Assembly: GCF_014697195.1 (NCBI RefSeq)
Contig: NZ_JACJRJ010000010.1
Span: 1-64,000 of the forward strand
Direction of reading: 5' to 3'
DNA from: Cylindrospermum sp. FACHB-282
Lineage (GTDB): Bacteria; Cyanobacteriota; Cyanobacteriia; Cyanobacteriales; Nostocaceae
DNA length: 64,000 nucleotides
Of this stretch, positions 53,138-63,109 are shown piece by piece (position 1 is the first letter of the stretch; every line of letters starts with the position of its first letter). A program made the position numbers and the translations under genes. The notes under the pieces were generated by a model. That model searched no databases. It was not told where the DNA came from and saw only the letters and a program-made list of their open reading frames with translations.

Positions 53138-53764
53138 ATGCAGCAGCTAGCAATTTTTGGTGGCACATTCGATCCAATTCATTGGGGACACTTACTCGTA
53201 GCCGAGACAGCGTTGCATCAAGTACCCCTAGAACAGGTCATTTGGGTACCATCCCTCAATCCTCCTCATAAACAAGCGGCTTTGTTTAAGCATCGGGTGG
53301 CAATGCTAAAACTAGCCATAGAAAATAACCCAGCGTTTAAAATCTCACTAATTGAGAGCAAACGCTTTGGAATTTCCTATGCCATCAACACCCTGATCGA
53401 CTTATCTGCTTTGCACCCAAATACTCACTGGTACTGGATTATTGGTTTAGATGCTTTCCAAACCTTACCCCGTTGGTACCGTGGAAACGAACTAGCACCA
53501 ATGTGTGATTGGTTAATCGCACCCCGACTGCTAGGTGGTGAGACTATAGCTCAAAGTGAGTTAATCTGCAAGCAAGTGGAGAAAAAACTGAGGGAGCAGT
53601 CATTTACCATTAACTGGCAACTCCTAGATATACCCTTAGTAGGTGTTTCGTCAAGTCTAATCCGCAAGCTTTGCCGCGAAGGCCAGTCGATTCGTTATTT
53701 ACTGACGGAACCGGTCAGATGGTACATTGCCGAACACAACCTCTACTGCAACAATTCTGAATAA
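53138..53764 (+). CDS. nadD: Nicotinate-nucleotide adenylyltransferase NadD
   Basis: About 208 residues. The nucleotidyltransferase signature is at the N-terminus: 'IFGGTFDPIHWGHLLVAE' (residues 5-22, H-x-G-H type). Later 'WVPSLNPPHKQ', 'YWIIGLDAFQTLPRWYRGNE' and 'IPLVGVSSSLIRKLCREG' match NadD, which makes NaAD in NAD synthesis. I choose ATG 53138 ('MQQLAIFGG'), which begins at the first strand; TTG 53111 only adds nine residues. Downstream is gap2 on the same strand after a T12 run. Confidence 0.92.
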   Translation: MQQLAIFGGTFDPIHWGHLLVAETALHQVPLEQVIWVPSLNPPHKQAALFKHRVAMLKLAIENNPAFKISLIESKRFGISYAINTLIDLSALHPNTHWYWIIGLDAFQTLPRWYRGNELAPMCDWLIAPRLLGGETIAQSELICKQVEKKLREQSFTINWQLLDIPLVGVSSSLIRKLCREGQSIRYLLTEPVRWYIAEHNLYCNNSE

Positions 53765-53880
53765 ATTGTGTTTTTTTTTTTTGATCTAACACTTTAAGGT
53801 TAAAAGTACTCCCCCCCTTTGCGATATGATTGGGGTCAACGATATCAACTTATAAGCATAAATACAGAGGGCAAGACACT

Positions 53881-54894
53881 GTGATTAGAGTTGCAATCAA
53901 CGGTTTCGGGCGCATTGGACGTAACTTTGCACGCTGCTGGGTGGGAAGAGAGAATAGCAATATCGACCTTGTTGCTATCAATGACACATCAGACCCTAGA
54001 ACTAATGCTCACCTGCTGAGATATGACTCAATGCTAGGTAAGTTAAAAAATGCTGACATTAGCGCTGATGATAACTCAATCACCGTTAACGGCAAGACAA
54101 TTAAGTGCGTATCTGATCGCAACCCAGAAAACTTGCCCTGGAAAGAGTGGGGAATTGACCTGATTATTGAAGCAACTGGTGTTTTTACTAGCAAAGAAGG
54201 AGCGCTCAAGCATGTTAATGCTGGAGCCAAGAAGGTACTGATCACCGCTCCTGGTAAAAATGAAGATGGCACATTTGTCATGGGTGTGAATCATCACGAC
54301 TATGACCACAACATACACAACATCATCAGTAACGCCAGCTGTACCACCAACTGCTTGGCTCCTATTGCCAAGGTGTTGAATGATAAATTTGGCATTATCA
54401 AAGGTACGATGACTACCACCCACAGCTACACTGGTGACCAGCGTTTATTAGACGCTTCTCACCGTGATTTGCGCCGGGCGAGGGCAGCAGCGATTAACAT
54501 TGTACCCACCTCCACCGGTGCGGCAAAGGCAGTAGCCTTGGTGATTCCAGACCTCAAAGGAAAGCTAAATGGGGTTGCTTTGCGTGTACCCACCCCGAAC
54601 GTTTCAATGGTAGATTTCGTGGTTCAGGTTGAGAAGCGTACTATTACCGAAGAAGTTAACCAAGCCCTAAAATCTGCTGCTGAAGGTGAACTCAAAGGGA
54701 TTTTGGATTACAGCGAACTAGAGCTAGTATCATCCGATTATCAAGGTTGTGACGCTTCTTCGATTGTTGATGCCAGCTTAACTTTGGTCATGGGTAATGA
54801 CATGGTAAAAGTCATGGCGTGGTATGACAACGAGTGGGGTTATAGCCAACGAGTTCTAGATTTGGCAGAATTAGTAGCCGTGAAGTGGGCTTAA
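53881..54894 (+). CDS. gap2: Glyceraldehyde-3-phosphate dehydrogenase, Gap2 type
   Basis: A 337-residue GAPDH of the photosynthetic NADP/NAD-using type (Calvin cycle and gluconeogenesis). Seen: Rossmann start '[17 protein letters not shown]', active-site '[12 protein letters not shown]' with the catalytic Cys, '[20 protein letters not shown]' with the S-loop, and '[12 protein letters not shown]' near the end. The sequence after the second strand ('[14 protein letters not shown]') is the Gap2 pattern. The start is the GTG at 53881 ('[10 protein letters not shown]'), preceded by a GAGGG-like site; the TTG at 53830 is not needed. Upstream are T12 (53771-53782) and C7 (53811-53817) homopolymers. 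Confidence 0.96.
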   Translation: MIRVAINGFGRIGRNFARCWVGRENSNIDLVAINDTSDPRTNAHLLRYDSMLGKLKNADISADDNSITVNGKTIKCVSDRNPENLPWKEWGIDLIIEATGVFTSKEGALKHVNAGAKKVLITAPGKNEDGTFVMGVNHHDYDHNIHNIISNASCTTNCLAPIAKVLNDKFGIIKGTMTTTHSYTGDQRLLDASHRDLRRARAAAINIVPTSTGAAKAVALVIPDLKGKLNGVALRVPTPNVSMVDFVVQVEKRTITEEVNQALKSAAEGELKGILDYSELELVSSDYQGCDASSIVDASLTLVMGNDMVKVMAWYDNEWGYSQRVLDLAELVAVKWA

Positions 54895-54898
54895 TGTT

Positions 54899-54960
54899 TA
54901 GTCATTAGTCATTAGTCATTAGTCATTGGTCATTAGTAAAAAATTAACAACTGACTACTG
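54899..54960. repeat. Heptamer tract (tcattag)n
   Basis: Tandem tcattag units, some variant, fill the gap between gap2 and thiL. Similar ones at 46420-46460, 57350-57400 and 59080-59105. Confidence 0.8.
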
Positions 54961-54961
54961 A

Positions 54962-55984
54962 CTAATAACAAAAATGTTGAAATCCCTGGCTAAGACTCAG
55001 CACTTTGTCGGGGAATTTATCGTGTTCATCGTGCAATATTACTGTTGACCCTGGTGTAATTGTGCCCACAATTGCTGCGCCTTGACCCAGTTTTTGCACT
55101 AAATCAGATGCTGGTTCTTTTGGTAAGCACAGCACTAATTCAAAGTCTTCGCCACCATATAGGGCATATTCTAGGGCTTCCTCTTTTGTCAACCAGTGGT
55201 CAAAGGCTGTTGCTAAAGGAATTTGCCTACTTTCTAAGATAGCACCGACACCACTGGCGCGGCAGATTTGCACCACAGCGTCTGCTAAACCGTCGCTGCT
55301 ATCCATTCCAGCAACGGCAATGGGGCACTTGTATGATAGAGTTTTCCACAAAATGGGTAGGACATCTAAACGTGGGTTGGGGCGCTGATGTGCTTTGATG
55401 AGAGACTGCTTTTCTTCAGGGTTGAGGTTTTGTCCTAATTCGGGATGCAACAGTAATTCTAGACCTGCACGGGAGGCTCCGTGGATACCTGTGACAACGA
55501 TCGCCTGACCCACAGTTGCAGCAGAGCGGCGGATAATCAAATTAGGGGTAGCTTGACCGAAAGCTGTGATTGCTAGAGTAATGATAGGCGATCGCACAAT
55601 ATCACCGCCGACAATTGAGGCATTGTACTGATGCAGGCATTCTGTCATTCCTTGGTACAAGCGCTCAACCCAACTCACCCTAACCTCTCCAGGGAGTCCT
55701 AGTCCAACAGTAATGCCTATGGGATTGGCACCCATTGCCGCCAAATCTGATAAATTAGCAGCAACAGCTCGCCAACCAGCGTCTTCTGGGGAAGTAGTGA
55801 CATTACTAAAATGCACACCGTCAATCAGCATATCTGTAGTAACTACCAAAGATTTCTCCGGTGCTGTTAACAGCACCGCTGCATCATCTCCAATAATTTC
55901 TGGAGGACAAAAGCGCTGCAATCTTTCTAAAAGACCTTGTTCACCAATATCTTTAACTTGCAGAGAAGATAACTCACTATTCAC
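54962..55984 (-). CDS. thiL: Thiamine-monophosphate kinase ThiL
   Basis: A 340-residue ATP-dependent kinase making thiamine diphosphate. Motifs: 'GDDAAVLL' near the N-terminus, 'TTDMLIDGVHFS' (Asp ligands), 'AANLSDLAAMGANPIGITV', 'IVGGDIVRS' and 'GMDSSDGLADAVVQI', all typical of the PurM/ThiL family. Length is typical. Alone, convergent with gap2. Confidence 0.95.
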   Translation of the reverse strand: MNSELSSLQVKDIGEQGLLERLQRFCPPEIIGDDAAVLLTAPEKSLVVTTDMLIDGVHFSNVTTSPEDAGWRAVAANLSDLAAMGANPIGITVGLGLPGEVRVSWVERLYQGMTECLHQYNASIVGGDIVRSPIITLAITAFGQATPNLIIRRSAATVGQAIVVTGIHGASRAGLELLLHPELGQNLNPEEKQSLIKAHQRPNPRLDVLPILWKTLSYKCPIAVAGMDSSDGLADAVVQICRASGVGAILESRQIPLATAFDHWLTKEEALEYALYGGEDFELVLCLPKEPASDLVQKLGQGAAIVGTITPGSTVILHDEHDKFPDKVLSLSQGFQHFCY

Positions 55985-56114
55985 AGTTCTCAGCTTTATA
56001 AAATTACTTTAAAGGTGATGATAATTGAATATTTTAGTTGTGCAACAATGCTAAAGTTTTAGACTTTAGATTTTAGAATCAATCCAAAATCTAAAATCTA
56101 AAATCCAAAATTGA

Positions 56115-57269
56115 TTATGCTGCTTGGGGCTGGACTAAATTTTCTATTCCTTGAACGACGGTTGCCGATTCAATTTTGTCCCCAGCTTTGAGTTTATCCA
56201 AAACTTCTCTGCCTTCGGTGAGATAACCAAAAACGGCATAGCGACCATCCAACAAATTACGTCCTGCTGGGGTCAATTCTGGCTCAAAGAGGAAGAAGAA
56301 AAATTGTGAAGAACCCCCATTCGGTTCGCTTTCGGGACGGGCCATCACCACTGCACCGAAAGAAGAAAAAGGTAGAACTGGCATATCTAAGTAACGACCA
56401 GCTTCTTCTAGAGTAATGCCGTAGGTGGGTTCTTTGTCACCTTCGGCCAATATTTCTAAGGGAATGGCCCGATATTTGCCTGTGCTGGGGTCAATAAAAC
56501 CTGCATCTTCTCCTGGTGGGTCTCCAGTTTGCACAAAGTAAGATTCTTCAGAACGGGTAAATTCTAAGCCATTATAAAAACCTCGTTGCACCAAATCCAC
56601 AAAGTTACCAGCAGTTACAGGGGCGCTGTAGCCGTCCACCACCAAGGTAAGATTGCCTTTGTTGGTTTTCATTTCTATAGTGGCACGACCTTTAAGCTGG
56701 GGCAGATTACTGAATTGGGCAGGTACTTCAAAGGGAAATCCCTTGACCATTGACTCTTCTAGCAGAGTCACGAGATTTAGTACTTTTGCTCGACCTTGGA
56801 GAATTTGTTCTTTATCTTTGGCTTTCACCGACTCTTGCAGTAAATCCACGCCAGATTTTAACTCAGCTAGCCAAGCTTCGGCTTGGGGTTGGCGTTCTTC
56901 GGGTACGCTTGCTAAGATATGTTCGGGTTTATCGAGAATCCGCGATGCTTTGCTGAGGTCTTTGGAGATCGCACCAAAGCGCCGATTTGCCCGCAGTTGG
57001 TTAGAAATGTCTTCTAAACTGGCTTGCAGTTGCCGTACAGGTTGATTGTTTATCGGGAGTGCATACCGCAACAAAGCTTTGCCGTCGGTAATTGCGTTTC
57101 CAGCTGGTAGAGCGGCGTTACTGAATGGAGTCCACCCAGCTGTACTTATGCCTAAAAATATTGTTACCAGCAGTATTGCCATTAGGCTGTTTTTCAGCCA
57201 GGACTTAAATGAGTTAAACATGGGATAGATCAAAAGCAGCATCAAATTGTTGAGAAGGAAGTAACCCAT
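56115..57269 (-). CDS. Thylakoid-lumen TLP40-like cyclophilin
   Basis: A 384-residue two-domain protein: an N-terminal hydrophobic segment ('SLMAILLVTIFLGISTAGW', about residues 28-46) for export, a helical bundle (about 75-185) and a cyclophilin-type peptidyl-prolyl isomerase domain (about 190-375, 'IEMKTNKGNLTLVVDGYSAP', 'GNFVDLVQRGFYNGLEF', 'SQFFFFLFEPE', 'YAVFGYLTEGREVLDKL'). This architecture is that of TLP40/CYP38, the lumenal factor for photosystem II assembly. Isomerase residues look reduced in part, as in CYP38. The ATG at 57269 is kept; 57221 ('MFNSFKSW') would give a tighter signal peptide. Confidence 0.87.
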   Translation of the reverse strand: MGYFLLNNLMLLLIYPMFNSFKSWLKNSLMAILLVTIFLGISTAGWTPFSNAALPAGNAITDGKALLRYALPINNQPVRQLQASLEDISNQLRANRRFGAISKDLSKASRILDKPEHILASVPEERQPQAEAWLAELKSGVDLLQESVKAKDKEQILQGRAKVLNLVTLLEESMVKGFPFEVPAQFSNLPQLKGRATIEMKTNKGNLTLVVDGYSAPVTAGNFVDLVQRGFYNGLEFTRSEESYFVQTGDPPGEDAGFIDPSTGKYRAIPLEILAEGDKEPTYGITLEEAGRYLDMPVLPFSSFGAVVMARPESEPNGGSSQFFFFLFEPELTPAGRNLLDGRYAVFGYLTEGREVLDKLKAGDKIESATVVQGIENLVQPQAA

Positions 57270-57452
57270 TTATAATCTTCCCACAGTAAGAGTGCTGTTA
57301 GCGTAGCCCGTGCTGAGTACTGAGTGCTGAATCCTTACGTACTGAGTCCTAAGTCTAATAACTAATGACCTGTTTGACCAATGACTAATGACTAATGAGT
57401 ACCCTAGAAGGGTACAATAAATGCCGATTGTCTTCCAAAAATTGAAAGTTTC

Positions 57453-58010
57453 ATGATCTCTAGTAACGACTTTCGACCCGGTGTCTCCATTGTCTTAGAT
57501 GGATCTGTATGGCGAGTAATAGATTTCCTCCACGTTAAGCCAGGGAAAGGTTCTGCTTTTGTGCGAACAACACTAAAAAATGTCCAGAGTGGGAAAGTAC
57601 TCGAAAAAACTTTCCGGGCTGGGGAAACTGTGCCGCAAGCCAATCTGGAAAAAATTACGATGCAGCATACCTATAAAGAGGGCGAAGAGTTGGTCTTTAT
57701 GGATATGGAAACCTACGAAGAAGGCAGATTGACCGTAGCGGAAATTGGCGATCGCGTAAAATACCTGAAAGAAGGTATGGAAGTCAACGTGATTCGTTGG
57801 GGTGAGCAAGTTCTAGAAGTGGAATTGCCCAACTCCGTGGTTCTGGAAATCGTGCAAACAGATCCTGGCGTAAAAGGTGACACAGCAACAGGTGGTACTA
57901 AACCAGCAATTGTGGAAACTGGGGCAACTATTATGGTTCCCTTATTTGTTTCCCAAGGAGAACGTATCAAAATTGATACGCGTGAAGATAAATACTTAGG
58001 CAGGGAGTAA
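57453..58010 (+). CDS. efp: Elongation factor P
   Basis: A 185-residue translation factor that relieves stalling at polyproline. Three beta-barrel domains are seen: KOW-like N-terminal with the tip loop '[13 protein letters not shown]' (residues 27-39), domain II '[17 protein letters not shown]' and domain III '[20 protein letters not shown]'. The tip residue is Lys (PGKG). Immediately upstream of accB on the same strand, a gene order common in bacteria. Confidence 0.97.
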   Translation: MISSNDFRPGVSIVLDGSVWRVIDFLHVKPGKGSAFVRTTLKNVQSGKVLEKTFRAGETVPQANLEKITMQHTYKEGEELVFMDMETYEEGRLTVAEIGDRVKYLKEGMEVNVIRWGEQVLEVELPNSVVLEIVQTDPGVKGDTATGGTKPAIVETGATIMVPLFVSQGERIKIDTREDKYLGRE

Positions 58011-58122
58011 CTTTCATCTCGACAGAGATGCTTGATTGTGATTTCAATCCCTTGTCTAGAGGGATTAAATCCCTGCCACACTTCAAATTCTCACTTTATG
58101 GATAGGTCGAGGTAAAAAAACT

Positions 58123-58641
58123 GTGCCATTGGACTTTAATGAAATCCGCCAGCTACTGGTAACTATTGCCCAAACAGATATTGCCGAAGTAACGCTCAAA
58201 AGCGATGACTTTGAGCTAACAGTGCGTAAGGCTGTAAACGTCAGCAATCATTTGCTATCGGTAGGTCAAGCAGCCTTAAGCAGTGTAGTTAGTTCGGGAA
58301 CACCTACAGGCCACCAGACGCTATCCACGCCGTTAACAGAAACGCCGACAGGTCGCGCCTTTGATAATGCCGCCTTGTCAGTTAATGCCCCCTCTGCAAG
58401 ATTAGTAGAGGTGCTGTCCCCAATGGTGGGAACATTTTATCGCGCACCAGCGCCGGGTGAGGCGGCATTTGTGGAAGTGGGCGATCGCGTTCGTAGTGGT
58501 CAAACAGTTTGTATCATTGAAGCCATGAAGCTAATGAACGAAATCGAAGCTGAAGTTTCAGGACAAGTGATGGAAATTTTGGTGCCAAATGGCGAATCTG
58601 TAGAATATGGTCAGCCTTTAATGCGAATTAACCCTGATTAA
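58123..58641 (+). CDS. accB: Biotin carboxyl carrier protein AccB
   Basis: A 172-residue subunit of acetyl-CoA carboxylase for fatty-acid synthesis. The biotinyl domain lies in the last 80 residues with the biotin site 'IEAMKLMNEIEAEVSG' and end 'VEYGQPLMRINPD'. A Ser/Thr/Ala-rich linker precedes it. Start is GTG at 58123 ('MPLDFNEIRQ'). Lies 112 bp after efp, probably the same operon. Confidence 0.95.
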   Translation: MPLDFNEIRQLLVTIAQTDIAEVTLKSDDFELTVRKAVNVSNHLLSVGQAALSSVVSSGTPTGHQTLSTPLTETPTGRAFDNAALSVNAPSARLVEVLSPMVGTFYRAPAPGEAAFVEVGDRVRSGQTVCIIEAMKLMNEIEAEVSGQVMEILVPNGESVEYGQPLMRINPD

Positions 58642-58703
58642 GTATTAATCTAGATATCAAATGAGTCATTGTTAACACTCTCCGTTCTTGTGGGTCAATC
58701 CTG

Positions 58704-59051
58704 ATGAAACAAGCGTTGCCTGTACCACCAGAAGTGGTGCAACAAGTAGCTGAATACTTCAGCCTGTTAAGTGAGCCGATGCGCCTGCGGCTATTGCACT
58801 TACTGAAGGATGAAGAAAAATGCGTGCAAGAGTTGGTAGAGGCAACACAGACGTCTCAGGCAAATGTGTCTAAGCATCTGAAAGTAATGTGGCAAGCAGG
58901 CATCCTTAGCCGCCGCAGTGAAGGAACTTGCGCTTACTACCGGGTGGAAGATGAAATGATCTTTGATTTATGCAATCGGGTTTGCGATCGCCTGGCCGCC
59001 AGGTTAGAACAGCAAGCCCGTAGCTTTCGTGTGTTAAACAGCAAAATCTAA
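58704..59051 (+). CDS. ArsR/SmtB-family winged-helix regulator
   Basis: A 115-residue repressor. The winged helix runs 'LLSEPMRLRLLHLLKDEEK', Cys in 'KCVQELVE', recognition helix 'TSQANVSKHLKVMWQAGIL', wing 'SRRSEGTCAYYRVED'. Further Cys residues ('CAYY', 'LCNRVCDRL') could bind metal or respond to oxidation, but the arrangement does not match a standard ArsR or SmtB site exactly. It follows accB by 62 bp. Target unknown. Confidence 0.87.
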   Translation: MKQALPVPPEVVQQVAEYFSLLSEPMRLRLLHLLKDEEKCVQELVEATQTSQANVSKHLKVMWQAGILSRRSEGTCAYYRVEDEMIFDLCNRVCDRLAARLEQQARSFRVLNSKI

Positions 59052-59104
59052 GTCAGTTGTCAGCTGCAAAGAAAACCGATTGACCACTGACTACTGACTA
59101 ATGA

Positions 59105-59722
59105 CTAAAGTGGATAGTTTTCCTTAAAGCTTTCACGAGTCAGTGGCTGTTCGAGTTCCACACCTTCGCCGCCTAAAACATCCAACTGCTTGCCGTTCAC
59201 CTCAATGTACACCTTGGCATTGGGATTTAAAGTTGTTGCAGTGTAGACAACTTGTCCCACGCGACCCATCATTGAGGTACTACCTCCTCCACTGGTAAAA
59301 TCTTCAGATAAATTAACGTGGATCTCATCATTATCCATTTTCAGCCCCAGTAGTTTGGTGTCTTTAGGGATGGTTGTTGATTCTGTCCCTTCTGTGGGGC
59401 CTGCTAACAAAGCTTGGAAAGCTGCTTCTAAAGCTTGGTTTGGTTGGGTTGCGGCAATTTTCACTGGCTGGGGAACCAAATCAACGCCCTTTTCCGTTGG
59501 TTTGAGCCAATAGATATTAGCTGTTTGCTGATTACTTGGTGGCGTTGGTAATACCTGTACCGGCTGCTTGATAGTTTGAGAGGGATTTGACGTTAATGGT
59601 GCAGGAGTATTACCAGATTGCGAAGCAACCCAAGCCGCGCCGCCACCTACCGCTACAACCGCAGCTGAGACTGCTGCTATCACTCCTGAAGAAATACGGT
59701 TAGATCCTTGTTGGTCTTTCAT
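59105..59722 (-). CDS. GerMN-domain protein
   Basis: A 205-residue protein with an N-terminal membrane segment ('GVIAAVSAAVVAVGGGAAWV', about residues 13-32), a Pro/Thr-rich linker and a GerMN domain (about 68-190: 'ANIYWLKPTEKGVDLVP', 'LEAAFQALLAGPTEGTESTT', 'NDEIHVNLSEDF'). GerMN domains occur in extracytoplasmic proteins of sporulating and non-sporulating bacteria. Role in cyanobacteria is unknown. Convergent with the ArsR gene. Confidence 0.8.
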   Translation of the reverse strand: MKDQQGSNRISSGVIAAVSAAVVAVGGGAAWVASQSGNTPAPLTSNPSQTIKQPVQVLPTPPSNQQTANIYWLKPTEKGVDLVPQPVKIAATQPNQALEAAFQALLAGPTEGTESTTIPKDTKLLGLKMDNDEIHVNLSEDFTSGGGSTSMMGRVGQVVYTATTLNPNAKVYIEVNGKQLDVLGGEGVELEQPLTRESFKENYPL

Positions 59723-60354
59723 AATGCAAAACCTGCTTGACTGAGGGCTGAAATGGTATTTTTTATGAGGAGCAGCCTGGTTAAAGACGATACTGACGAG
59801 GGGAGAGTTTCCGAAAACCTAAAGATGCCTTGATCAACAAAAATGTTGCTAAGTTGAATGTTGCCTGTTTAATACCAATTTTGGTTTTTAAATTAGGAAT
59901 CCTCTTAGTTAAGCTATTTCAGCAATTTGTAATTCCGCTCTCATAGTCACTTTATCTCATCTTTAATTTTAGGTTGACAGTTCTAGTCCGTCACCTAAAC
60001 CTGCATGTAAATATAATCGTTTCTTGAAATACGGATACTAAAACGGTGGATGGGAAGATATTTAATACTCTGCATCCTCATTGCTGGTCAAATTAAATAT
60101 CCAGATATCTGGTGTATCTAAACCTTTGCGTACCACTGGGTTTAATTTATATCCTTGCTGCTTGAATCTACTCCTTTAATATATTAATCACTTCCTCAAT
60201 GGCGATTTCCTGAAATTAGTGCTGGGATTTCTATAAAACTTAGATACCCGACTTCTTTAAGAAGTCGGGTATCTGAATATTTCAATTTTACAGCGTTTAC
60301 AAGAGTTAGAAAAACAATTGCGGGATGCGGGAATCGGAGATTAAGAATCTAGGA
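59723..60354. other. Intergenic stretch with palindrome and coding fragment
   Basis: No complete gene. It contains the 33-bp palindrome copy C (60242-60274) and, immediately after, an 18-codon open fragment ending in TAA at 60342-60344 that reads 'LQRLQELEKQLRDAGIGD', the sort of coiled tail seen at the end of larger proteins. The palindrome may have inserted into a gene that later decayed. Confidence 0.4.
60242..60274. repeat. 33-bp palindromic repeat, copy C
   Basis: AGATACCCGACTTCTT..AAGAAGTCGGGTATCT, sharing all stem positions with copy B (34227) except at the centre. Confidence 0.85.
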
Positions 60355-60843
60355 TTAAGACAACTCTTGTGCAGCTGATATAGCTTCTTGATAGAGTCGT
60401 GAACTAATGTGTTTACCTTCGGAGATTAAATCATCTAAAACATCTTTGACTCTGGGAATTAAACCTTGTTGTTTGGCTACTAATAAAATGCCAATTGTTC
60501 CAATAATTTTTAAGTTTCGAGATAAAGCAACTCGTCTAGCATCCAAGTCATCCATTAATAATTGATCAGCTGCCAACTCTTCAGCAATAATCATTGCAGT
60601 GCATTCACCTGAACCTAGACTCGTTGCTTTTTTTAGATTAGATAGTTTTTCTAAATTCCTAACTGATATTATCTCTATCCAATCTGCTGATTTGACTAAA
60701 TTAACTGCTGGATGAGTTCCTGTTGTTACTTCATTATAAACTTCTTGCGGAATAATAACTTTACTAAAAATATCCCGCAGTAAATTGAGTTGTCCAACTT
60801 TTGCTAATTCACTTAAAGGTGTGGTATCAGAGACAATAATCAC
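60355..60843 (-). CDS. DUF3368 PIN-like toxin candidate
   Basis: A 162-residue PIN-fold nuclease of the DUF3368 family. Acidic residues for metal binding are in 'VSDTTPLSELAK' (Asp6), 'GSGECTAMIIAEE' and 'LLMDDLDARRVA'. It starts inside the stop of the upstream UPF0175 gene (ATGA overlap), so the two are translationally coupled as a type II toxin-antitoxin pair. Activity as an RNase is by family inference. Confidence 0.85.
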   Translation of the reverse strand: MIIVSDTTPLSELAKVGQLNLLRDIFSKVIIPQEVYNEVTTGTHPAVNLVKSADWIEIISVRNLEKLSNLKKATSLGSGECTAMIIAEELAADQLLMDDLDARRVALSRNLKIIGTIGILLVAKQQGLIPRVKDVLDDLISEGKHISSRLYQEAISAAQELS

Positions 60844-61121
60844 TTTTTATACTGGCTTAACATTTCTAATGTTTGAGTTACTTCTTGCTGTAATTCTTCC
60901 TTGGTTTGTGTGGGGAAGGGAGAGATTTTATAGCTATCCATTAAATCAGAAAGTTGCCACCGTTCAATTTCTAATAATTCTGCTGCACGTCCAGCACTAA
61001 TATCTCCATGACGTAATAATGTCATGATGTATGCTTCTTTGGCTTTTTTCTCAGCTTCTAGACGATGAATTTCTGGGACTTCTGGTAAAATAAGGGTAAA
61101 TTTGATTTCTGTTGTAGCCAT
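60840..61121 (-). CDS. UPF0175 antitoxin candidate
   Basis: A 93-residue protein with the UPF0175 helical pattern: 'EAEKKAKEAYIMTLLRHGDI', 'SAGRAAELLEIERWQLSDLM'. This family is a DNA-binding antitoxin usually paired with DUF3368/PIN toxins, as here, and would repress its own operon. ATG start with only a weak upstream signal. Confidence 0.85.
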   Translation of the reverse strand: MATTEIKFTLILPEVPEIHRLEAEKKAKEAYIMTLLRHGDISAGRAAELLEIERWQLSDLMDSYKISPFPTQTKEELQQEVTQTLEMLSQYKK

Positions 61122-61300
61122 TTTATTTTACCATTCCTAAGTTTAGAAAGTGTTGGGTTTCCTTCTTGCGTCAGTTTAATCTATAGCGATTCTAAATTTT
61201 TTATTTGCTTATATTTTTCAAGATTTACCAAATTTTACTAATACAGATATTAATAAACTAACTATGGCAGGCAAGATGCCTGCCCTACAAGGGTTTTATT

Positions 61301-63109
61301 TTAGCCCTCTGTCGCTTCTTTAACCCACTGTTTGAGGGTATTTACTACGTCATCAATGGCAATTTCTTGAGCTTCGCGGGTAGCGCGTTTGACAACTTCT
61401 ACCTTGCCATTAGCGATCGCTCTCCCTGTGACTATTCTAAAGGGAATGCCAATTAAATCCGCATCTTTAAATTTTACCCCTGCCCGTTCGTCGCGGTCAT
61501 CTAGCAGAGTTTCTACACCGGCTTGATTTAGTTCTGTGTAGAGTTTTTGGGCTACTTCGAGTTGTTGCGCGTCCTTTATGTTGGGAATGGTGACGATCGC
61601 ATGATAAGGTGCGATCGCCACTGGCCAGATAATCCCATCTTTATCGTAAGATTGCTCTACAGCCGATTGCGCCAAGCGGGACACACCCACACCATAGCAA
61701 CCCATAAATAAAGGCTTCTCTTCACCCTGTTCATTGGTATAAGTTGCACCCATCGCTTCGGAGTACTTTGTGCCCAATTGGAAAATGTGACCGGCTTCAA
61801 TTCCCCTAGCGCTTTGTAGGGTTTGTTCTGGGTTGTGGAGAGAGCGATCGCCTGGTCTTGCTTTCCGAATATCTACTATGGTGGGAGGTAACTTAAACTG
61901 CTCACCCCAATTAGCACCAACTGAGTGAAAACCAGATTCATTTGCACCGGTGACAAAATTCTTTAACTCCACGGCTGTTTTATCCACCAACCGCACAAAC
62001 TGGGAATGTACCGTTTTACTACCAGCGATATAGTCATCAGCGATATCGGTTGCAATGTAGCCTAAAGGTAGAGATTTCGCCGCCCAGGTTTGTTGCGCTT
62101 CTTCATTGGGTACAGTTAAAGAGATAATAGTTTTAGCACCGAATTGAGGAGCGAGTTTGGTCAATTCATTTTGCAACTTGACCTCATTAACTTCTTGATC
62201 CCCTCGGATGCTCACCAAAACCAACACCGTCAACCCATTATCATAAACAGTCTGGTAAAGGACATTTTTGACAACTTGGGTAGGAGAACAACTGAGTAAT
62301 TTACACAACTTCTCAATTGTGTCAGTTCCCGGTGTTGGCTGTTTTTGGTAAGTTGTAAATATTGAAGTTTCAGCATCAGCAGCAAGAGAAACCGCCTTTT
62401 CGACGTTAGCGGCATATTTGCCATCTTCGGTGTAGAGAACTTCATCTTCTCCAGCTTCCGCTAACACCATAAATTCTGTCGAACCAGAACCACCAATTGC
62501 ACCAGAATCAGCTTCAACTGCACGAAAAGCCAAACCAGAACGCCGCAGCATATTACTGTAGGCTGTGTACATATCCTGGTAAGTTGCTTTCAGGCTTTCT
62601 TCATCAGCATGGAAAGAATAACCGTCCTTCATAATAAATTCTCGTCCGCGCATCAAACCAAAGCGGGGACGAATCTCATCGCGGAACTTGGTTTGAATTT
62701 GGTAGAGATGCAGCGGTAGTTGACGATATGAGCGAATCATATCACGGGCAACAGTTGTAATTACTTCTTCATGAGTGGGGCCTAATCCTAATTGTTGCTC
62801 ACGACGGTCAATTAGGGAAAACATAATTCCCTCAGCTTTGGTGTAGGTATCCCAACGTCCCGATTCTTTCCATAATTCAGCCGGTTGTAATTGGGGTAAC
62901 AAACATTCTTGGGCGCCGGTGGCGTTCATTTCTTCCCGGACAATTTGGGAGACTTTTTGCAGTACCCGCCACATCAGCGGCAGATAAGCATAGATACCGC
63001 TACCGATGCGACGGATATAACCTGCACGGAGTAATAATTTATGGCTGGGAATTTCCGCATCAGCAGGATCATCCCGTAGTGTTACAAATAACATTTGTGA
63101 CAGTCGCAT
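61301..63109 (-). CDS. proS: Prolyl-tRNA synthetase ProS
   Basis: About 602 residues, bacterial-type class II synthetase with an INS editing domain. Motif 1 '[20 protein letters not shown]', motif 2 '[20 protein letters not shown]' and motif 3 '[20 protein letters not shown]' are visible; the editing insertion occupies roughly residues 230-400. The anticodon-binding domain follows ('[20 protein letters not shown]'). ATG 63109 ('[14 protein letters not shown]') is the family start; the TTG at 63148 is rejected. Confidence 0.97.
   Translation of the reverse strand: MRLSQMLFVTLRDDPADAEIPSHKLLLRAGYIRRIGSGIYAYLPLMWRVLQKVSQIVREEMNATGAQECLLPQLQPAELWKESGRWDTYTKAEGIMFSLIDRREQQLGLGPTHEEVITTVARDMIRSYRQLPLHLYQIQTKFRDEIRPRFGLMRGREFIMKDGYSFHADEESLKATYQDMYTAYSNMLRRSGLAFRAVEADSGAIGGSGSTEFMVLAEAGEDEVLYTEDGKYAANVEKAVSLAADAETSIFTTYQKQPTPGTDTIEKLCKLLSCSPTQVVKNVLYQTVYDNGLTVLVLVSIRGDQEVNEVKLQNELTKLAPQFGAKTIISLTVPNEEAQQTWAAKSLPLGYIATDIADDYIAGSKTVHSQFVRLVDKTAVELKNFVTGANESGFHSVGANWGEQFKLPPTIVDIRKARPGDRSLHNPEQTLQSARGIEAGHIFQLGTKYSEAMGATYTNEQGEEKPLFMGCYGVGVSRLAQSAVEQSYDKDGIIWPVAIAPYHAIVTIPNIKDAQQLEVAQKLYTELNQAGVETLLDDRDERAGVKFKDADLIGIPFRIVTGRAIANGKVEVVKRATREAQEIAIDDVVNTLKQWVKEATEG

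Noticed and set aside
53771-53817. T12 and C7 homopolymers before gap2 as a phase-variation switch
   Set aside because: They lie outside the coding frame and away from a recognisable promoter spacer; gap2 is essential, so switching is unlikely.
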